Below are positions 57,815 through 64,000 of a DNA stretch of 64,000 nucleotides, piece by piece. The notes beneath the pieces were generated by a model, which saw nothing but the letters and a program-made list of their open reading frames with translations, searched no databases and was not told the origin of the DNA. Every line of letters starts with the position of its first letter. Positions within the stretch are counted from its first letter, which is position 1. Origin of the DNA: Bacteroidales bacterium (GTDB lineage: Bacteria; Bacteroidota; Bacteroidia; Bacteroidales; UBA932); contig JAFYZZ010000039.1 in assembly GCA_017548445.1 (NCBI GenBank), positions 1-64,000 of the forward strand, given 5' to 3'. A program made the position numbers and the translations under genes.

Positions 57815-57848
57815 AAAAAGCGAAACACCGGGAGGCGTTTCGCTTTTT
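57815..57848. terminator. Terminator of the V-type ATPase operon
   Basis: AAAAAGCGAAAC (57815-57826) pairs with GTTTCGCTTTTT (57837-57848), a 12-bp stem, 20 bp beyond the atpK stop on the minus strand. Confidence 0.85.
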
Positions 57849-57868
57849 ACGGGGACCGGTTCCCGGGA

Positions 57869-60122
<2,254 letters not shown>

Positions 60123-60126
<4 letters not shown>

Positions 60127-60731
60127 ACCTGTTCCTCCTCTTCTTCGGCTGCGTGCCTGCTCTTGACGATCTTGGAAGAGGCCTTGGAGAGGTTCTCCTC
60201 GTCTTCCATATACCGCTTGATCTTGCGGATGGCCTCCTTGTATCCGGGAATCTGCACCTTCTCGTACAGATTCACCTTCTGGGTGGTCTTCTTCCGCTGG
60301 AACTCGAGGATGCGCCGTTTTTCCTGGTACACTTCGGACTCGATGCCCAGCCGGGAGAGCTCCTTGAGGATGGCCACGCCGTCGGCGTACCAGGCCGGCT
60401 TGACGAAGGCGTTGAACGGGCGGATCTCGTAATGGATCTCGTCCAGCTTGGGCGTCTTGACGCCCGCGACCTTGACGGTGCGCAGGTCCACGTCCACGAT
60501 CCGGACCAGCCCCGGATCGAACTCGTTCCAGAGCGCGGCCAGATAGTCGTACCGTTTCAGGGACGCTTCCAGTTCGCTGGCCAGCCGTTCAGACTCCTTC
60601 TTGGCCTCAAGCACGCTGGAACGCAGGGCCGATTCCTTGTTCTTCAGGGTCGGCAATGCCTTTTGGCGCACCTTGAGCTGCTTGCCCAGATTCGTCAGAG
60701 ACGTCTTGTTATATTGAAACTTTATTGCCAT
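60123..60731 (-). CDS. atpD: V-type ATP synthase subunit D (central stalk)
   Basis: 202 aa, almost wholly helical, forming the central rotor shaft. Landmarks are the N-terminal helix FQYNKTSLTNLGKQLKVRQK and the C-terminal helix ILEFQRKKTTQKVNLYEKVQ, a typical antiparallel coiled coil. The last 10 residues are acidic (AAEEEEEQV). It overlaps atpI by 4 nt; a 41-bp gap holding a palindrome separates it from atpB. Confidence 0.93.
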
Positions 60732-60744
60732 AGGTCTTGGTGAG

Positions 60745-60765
60745 ATTCCCGGTCAGGCCGGGAAT
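60745..60765 (+). repeat. Palindrome ATTCCCGGTCAGG-CCGGGAAT between atpB and atpD
   Basis: A perfect 8-bp stem (ATTCCCGG 60745-60752, CCGGGAAT 60758-60765) fills the middle of the 41-bp gap. It resembles the palindrome translated at the end of ligA (18611-18631) and may trim the operon mRNA or change subunit ratios. Confidence 0.75.
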
Positions 60766-60772
60766 GACGTGC

Positions 60773-62092
60773 TCAGGCTTTCCAGTATTTGTCGACGAGC
60801 GCTTGCTTGATACCGGTCTCGGCCGGCGAGAAATACTTCGCGAAGATTTCCCACGCGGTGTCCAGCATCTGCTCCACCGTGATGTTGACGTCGATGGACA
60901 GCAGGCGGATGGCGTATTCCTTGGCGTAGTCAAGGCAGCGGAGATCGTAGTCGGAAAGGTCGAAACCGTTCTCGAGCTTGGTCTTGGCGTTCTGCGCGTC
61001 GGCGTACAGACGTACGCCCGCGTTCATCACCTGGGAGTGGTCCTCGCGGGTCTGCTTGCCCTGCACGAGCTGTTTGAGTCGGGACAGGGAGCGGAAAGGA
61101 TCCACGATGACCTTGCCCGTGTCGGCGTCCGCACGCAGGAAGAGCTGGCCTTCCGTGATGTAACCGGTGTTGTCCGGGATGGCGTGGGTGATGTCGCCGT
61201 CGTTCAGGGTGGTCACGGCGATGATGGTGATCGAACCGCCGGAAGGCAGCTGCACGGCCTTCTCGTAGATCTTGGCGAGGTCGGAGTACAGCGAGCCCGG
61301 CATCGAGTCCTTGGACGGGATCTGGTCCATACGGTTGGACACGATGGACAGGGCGTCGGCGTACAGGGTCATATCGGTCAGAAGGACGAGCACCTTCTCG
61401 TTCTTGTCCGCGGCGAAGTACTCGGCGGCCGCGAGGGCCATATCCGGGATCAGCAGACGTTCCACGGGCGGCTCCTCGGTCGTGTTCACGAAAGAGATGA
61501 TCTTGTCCAGGGCGCCCGCGGCCTCGAAGCTGTGGCGGAAGAACAGGTAGTCGTCGTTGCTCAGGCCCATACCGCCCAGGATGATCTTGTCCACGTCGGC
61601 GCGCAGCGCCACGTCGGCCATCACCTGGTTGTACGGCTGGTCGGGGTCGGCGAAGAACGGGATCTTCTGGCCGGAGACCAGGGTGTTGTTGAGGTCGATG
61701 CCGGCGATGCCGGTCGGGATCAGCTGGGAGGGCTGGCGGCGCTTGTACGGGTTCACGGACGGGCCGCCCACCTCGCGCTCTTCGCCTTCCACCTCGGGAC
61801 CGCCGTCGATCGGATGACCGTAGGCGTTGAAGAAGCGTCCGGACAGCTGCTCGCTCACGCGCAGGGTGGGGGGAGCGCCGAGGAAGGAGACCTCGGCGTT
61901 GGTGGGCACGCCTTCCGTGCCGGAGAATACCTGGAGGGTGACGCTGTCGCCCTTGGTCTTGACGACCTGGGCAAGCTTGCCGCCCACGGTGGCCAGCTCG
62001 TCATTCGACACACCCTTGGCGTTGAGGGTCACAGTGGCCTTGGTGATGGCCTGAAGCTGCGTGTATGTGCGTTGGAATGCTTTCGTTGCCAT
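60773..62092 (-). CDS. atpB: V-type ATP synthase subunit B
   Basis: 439 aa non-catalytic subunit of the A3B3 head. Recognised by SFLGAPPTLRVSEQLSGRFF, GPSVNPYKRRQPSQLIPTGI, LLTDMTLYADALSIVSNRMD and SMPGSLYSDLAKIYEKAVQL. It lacks the Walker A P-loop of subunit A, as expected for B. It starts 3 bp after the atpA stop on the minus strand. Confidence 0.95.
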   Translation of the reverse strand: MATKAFQRTYTQLQAITKATVTLNAKGVSNDELATVGGKLAQVVKTKGDSVTLQVFSGTEGVPTNAEVSFLGAPPTLRVSEQLSGRFFNAYGHPIDGGPEVEGEEREVGGPSVNPYKRRQPSQLIPTGIAGIDLNNTLVSGQKIPFFADPDQPYNQVMADVALRADVDKIILGGMGLSNDDYLFFRHSFEAAGALDKIISFVNTTEEPPVERLLIPDMALAAAEYFAADKNEKVLVLLTDMTLYADALSIVSNRMDQIPSKDSMPGSLYSDLAKIYEKAVQLPSGGSITIIAVTTLNDGDITHAIPDNTGYITEGQLFLRADADTGKVIVDPFRSLSRLKQLVQGKQTREDHSQVMNAGVRLYADAQNAKTKLENGFDLSDYDLRCLDYAKEYAIRLLSIDVNITVEQMLDTAWEIFAKYFSPAETGIKQALVDKYWKA

Positions 62093-62095
62093 AGA

Positions 62096-63838
62096 TCAGG
62101 AAAGTTGTTTTTTGAGCTGCTGCTCGTAATCGTGGAACTTGGGACTCTGGAACTCCGTGTAGTTCATCTGGCGGAGGGTGTTGATCAGGTCCTTGAAGTA
62201 AGTGCGGCACTCTTCGAAGTTCTCGAATTCGAAGCTGCGGTCGCAGATGTCCAGGATGCAGTCAAGCATATACTTCTGGCGCTCCATCGGGCACAGGGCG
62301 TCCACGCTGTCGAAGGCGTCCTGCTGCAGGAAGGCGAAGTCCACGAGTTCGGACTTCCAGAAGGCTTCGTGGTAGCTCATCGGCACGCCGTCGTCGCCGA
62401 GGATGTTGATCTGGTCGGCCATCTCGCGGCCGCGGCGGACGATGTTCTTGGCCTTGAGGACCTTCTCCGTCCAGCCCTTCTGGACCGTGGTGTTCAGGAA
62501 CTCCTGGATCTCCGGGTACTCCAGGTACTTGGAGTAGGAATCGATGGGGTTCACGGCCGGGTAGCGCTTCTGGTCGGCGCGGTTCTGCTCGAGGGCGTAG
62601 AAGCAGCGGGCGGCCTTCTTGGTGGACTCCGTCACGGGCTCCTTGAGGTTGCCGCCGGCAGGGGAGACCGTACCGATGAAGGTCACGGCGCCGGTCTGGC
62701 CGTTGTTCAGCACCACCATACCGGCGCGTGCGTAGAAGTTGGAGATGATGGCGGAAAGGTCCACCGGGAAGGCGTCCTGTCCCGGAAGTTCCTCCATACG
62801 GTTGGACATCTCGCGGAGGGCCTGGGCCCAGCGGGAGGTGGAGTCGGCCAGCAGCAGGCACTTCAGGCCCATCGCACGGTAGTACTCGCAGATGGTCATA
62901 GCCGTGTACACGGACGCCTCACGGGCGGCCACGGGCATATTGGAAGTGTTGCAGATGATGGTCGTACGCTCCATCAGGTGGCGGCCGGTGTGCGGGTCGA
63001 TGAGTTCCGGGAACTCGGTGAAGATCTCCACGACCTCGTTGGCACGCTCGCCGCAGGCCGCCATCACGATGACGTCGGCGTCGCCCTGCTTGGCGATGGC
63101 GTGCTGGAGCACCGTCTTGCCGCAGCCGAAGGGACCCGGGATGAATCCGGTGCCGCCCTCGGCGATGGGGTTGAAGGTATCGATGACGCGCACGCCCGTC
63201 TCCATGATCTTGGAGGGACGCGGCTTCTCGCGATAGCCCTTGACGGCCACCTTCACCGGCCATTTCTGCGTCATCGTCACGGGGACGTCGTCGCCGCTGG
63301 CGTCGGTCAGCACGGCGATGGTCTTGTCGATGGTGTAGCTGCCGGCGGGAGCGACCTCCTTGACGGTGAACTCGCCCTCGAAGGAGAAGGGAACCATGAT
63401 CTTGTGGGGGAGCCAGCCTTCCTTCACCTCGCCGAGCCAGTCTGCGGCGACGACCTTGTCGCCGGGCTTGGCGATGGGGGTGAAGTCCCAACTGACGGCG
63501 TGGTCGAGCGGTTCGGTGTATTCGCCCCGCTTGAGGAACACGCCCTCCATCGTGGTGAGGTTGTTCTGGAGACCGTCGTAGATGCCGGACAATAGGCCCG
63601 GACCGAGGGTGACCTCGAGCATCTTGCCGAGGAATTCGACGCTGTCTCCGTTCTTGAGTCCGCGGGTGCTCTCGAACACCTGGACCGAGGCTTTGTCGCC
63701 ATTGACCTTGATGACTTCGGCGAGAAGCCGGGAGCCTCCGAGGGTGATGTAGCAGAGTTCGTTCTCTGCCACAGGCCCGTCAACGGCCACGGTCACGAGG
63801 TTCGAGACAATGCCCGTTACCTTTCCTGTTGTACTCAT
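62096..63838 (-). CDS. atpA: V-type ATP synthase subunit A (catalytic)
   Basis: 580 aa catalytic subunit. Walker A GPFGCGKTVLQH near residue 234, the long non-homologous region typical of V/A-type A subunits, Walker B-adjacent CLLLADSTSRWAQALREMSN, and GQTGAVTFIGTVSPAGGN. It hydrolyses or makes ATP coupled to ion flow through the K ring and subunit I. The ATG at 63838 overlaps the preceding gene's TGA by 4 nt. Confidence 0.96.
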   Translation of the reverse strand: MSTTGKVTGIVSNLVTVAVDGPVAENELCYITLGGSRLLAEVIKVNGDKASVQVFESTRGLKNGDSVEFLGKMLEVTLGPGLLSGIYDGLQNNLTTMEGVFLKRGEYTEPLDHAVSWDFTPIAKPGDKVVAADWLGEVKEGWLPHKIMVPFSFEGEFTVKEVAPAGSYTIDKTIAVLTDASGDDVPVTMTQKWPVKVAVKGYREKPRPSKIMETGVRVIDTFNPIAEGGTGFIPGPFGCGKTVLQHAIAKQGDADVIVMAACGERANEVVEIFTEFPELIDPHTGRHLMERTTIICNTSNMPVAAREASVYTAMTICEYYRAMGLKCLLLADSTSRWAQALREMSNRMEELPGQDAFPVDLSAIISNFYARAGMVVLNNGQTGAVTFIGTVSPAGGNLKEPVTESTKKAARCFYALEQNRADQKRYPAVNPIDSYSKYLEYPEIQEFLNTTVQKGWTEKVLKAKNIVRRGREMADQINILGDDGVPMSYHEAFWKSELVDFAFLQQDAFDSVDALCPMERQKYMLDCILDICDRSFEFENFEECRTYFKDLINTLRQMNYTEFQSPKFHDYEQQLKKQLS

Positions 63839-64000
63839 ATCGTGATATTCTGTTTTTTGTTGTCGTATGTGGAACGGATGTCCTCGACCAGTTTGCGGAA
63901 CATAGCCCGGCCGGATTCAGGGTCGAGCTGGAGCCAGCGGTCGATGATCTTGAGCTTGCAGACGAAACCCAGGATCACCTCGATGTCGAAGTAATCCATC
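63835..64000 (-). CDS. DUF2764 family protein of the V-ATPase operon, C-terminal end (truncated by window)
   Basis: The last 54 residues are in the window: MDYFDIEVILGFVCKLKIID, then RWLQLDPESGRAMFRKLVED and a hydrophilic tail ending KKQNITI. The first Met shown is internal; the frame continues off the end. In Bacteroidetes V-ATPase operons a DUF2764 protein is encoded between atpE and atpA, and this ending resembles that family, probably a divergent C-like subunit (inference). It overlaps atpA by 4 nt. Confidence 0.7.
   Translation of the reverse strand, partial: MDYFDIEVILGFVCKLKIIDRWLQLDPESGRAMFRKLVEDIRSTYDNKKQNITI

Noticed and set aside
60737..63595. 952-codon open frame on the plus strand opposite atpB and atpA
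   Set aside because: Antisense shadow of two very well supported V-ATPase genes; repetitive Gly/Val/His-rich translation.

Overview
The window reads as chromosomal DNA of a high-GC member of the Bacteroidales (Bacteroidota), probably an uncultured gut or rumen lineage; the species cannot be named from sequence alone. The support is: promoters with the Bacteroidetes -7 box TAnnTTTG at more than a dozen gene starts, an almost complete V-type ATPase operon with a DUF2764 partner, both a PPi-type and an ATP-type phosphofructokinase, a TamL-type outer-membrane assembly lipoprotein, BlaI/M56-TonB and LytTR regulatory pairs, a DPP11-like S46 peptidase, and a radical SAM/small-lipoprotein pair. No phage, plasmid, CRISPR array or rRNA was seen. 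Coding density is high, many neighbours overlap by 4 nt (ATGA), and the high GC creates very long antisense open frames that are not genes.

Layout. 1-490: 3' end of gapA. 585-11504 (+): exported C1B peptidase, pssA, a lipoprotein, a RNase D-like exonuclease, an RlmI-type methyltransferase carrying an in-frame palindromic insertion, and a 1939-codon GH2-GH29 fusion. 20668-11501 (-): ligA, yihY, rel, an Ig-like lipoprotein, a beta-barrel protein and ispG, tightly packed. 20760-23980: LytS/LytTR two-component pair and a REP-type tyrosine transposase, bracketed by inverted palindromes. 24052-27031 (+): BlaI, M56/TonB sensor and TlpA-like lipoprotein. 27123-31054: PPi-phosphofructokinase, trpB2 with a long structured leader holding a 26-codon ORF, and a threonine aldolase. 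31226-42723: carbohydrate and redox genes (GH43, nucleoside hydrolase, Lpd, two Tat-type oxidoreductases, two tandem GH3). 42773-46115: radical SAM/SPASM enzyme with a 68-residue lipoprotein, followed by a DPP11-like peptidase. 46156-54181: tRNA-Ala, an SDF symporter, M28 peptidase, SPFH plus a ribbon-helix-helix microprotein, flavodoxin-like lipoprotein, ATP-type PFK, LOG-family protein, DUF1508 and TrmH. 54178-57776: TamL and a cytoplasmic GH13. 57869-64000 (-): V-ATPase K-I-D-B-A and the end of a DUF2764 gene.

How it fits together. The gene set suits an anaerobic glycan and peptide fermenter: exported GH2/GH29/GH3/GH43 enzymes and exported peptidases feed sugars and dipeptides inward, the two PFKs serve glycolysis, and the V-ATPase rotor ring keeps the side chains that bind Na+ in Enterococcus hirae, pointing to sodium coupling. 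The most unusual items are the radical SAM/lipoprotein pair, the trpB leader ORF, and at least three families of palindromic repeats, two of which lie inside coding sequence (rlmI and the 3' end of ligA).
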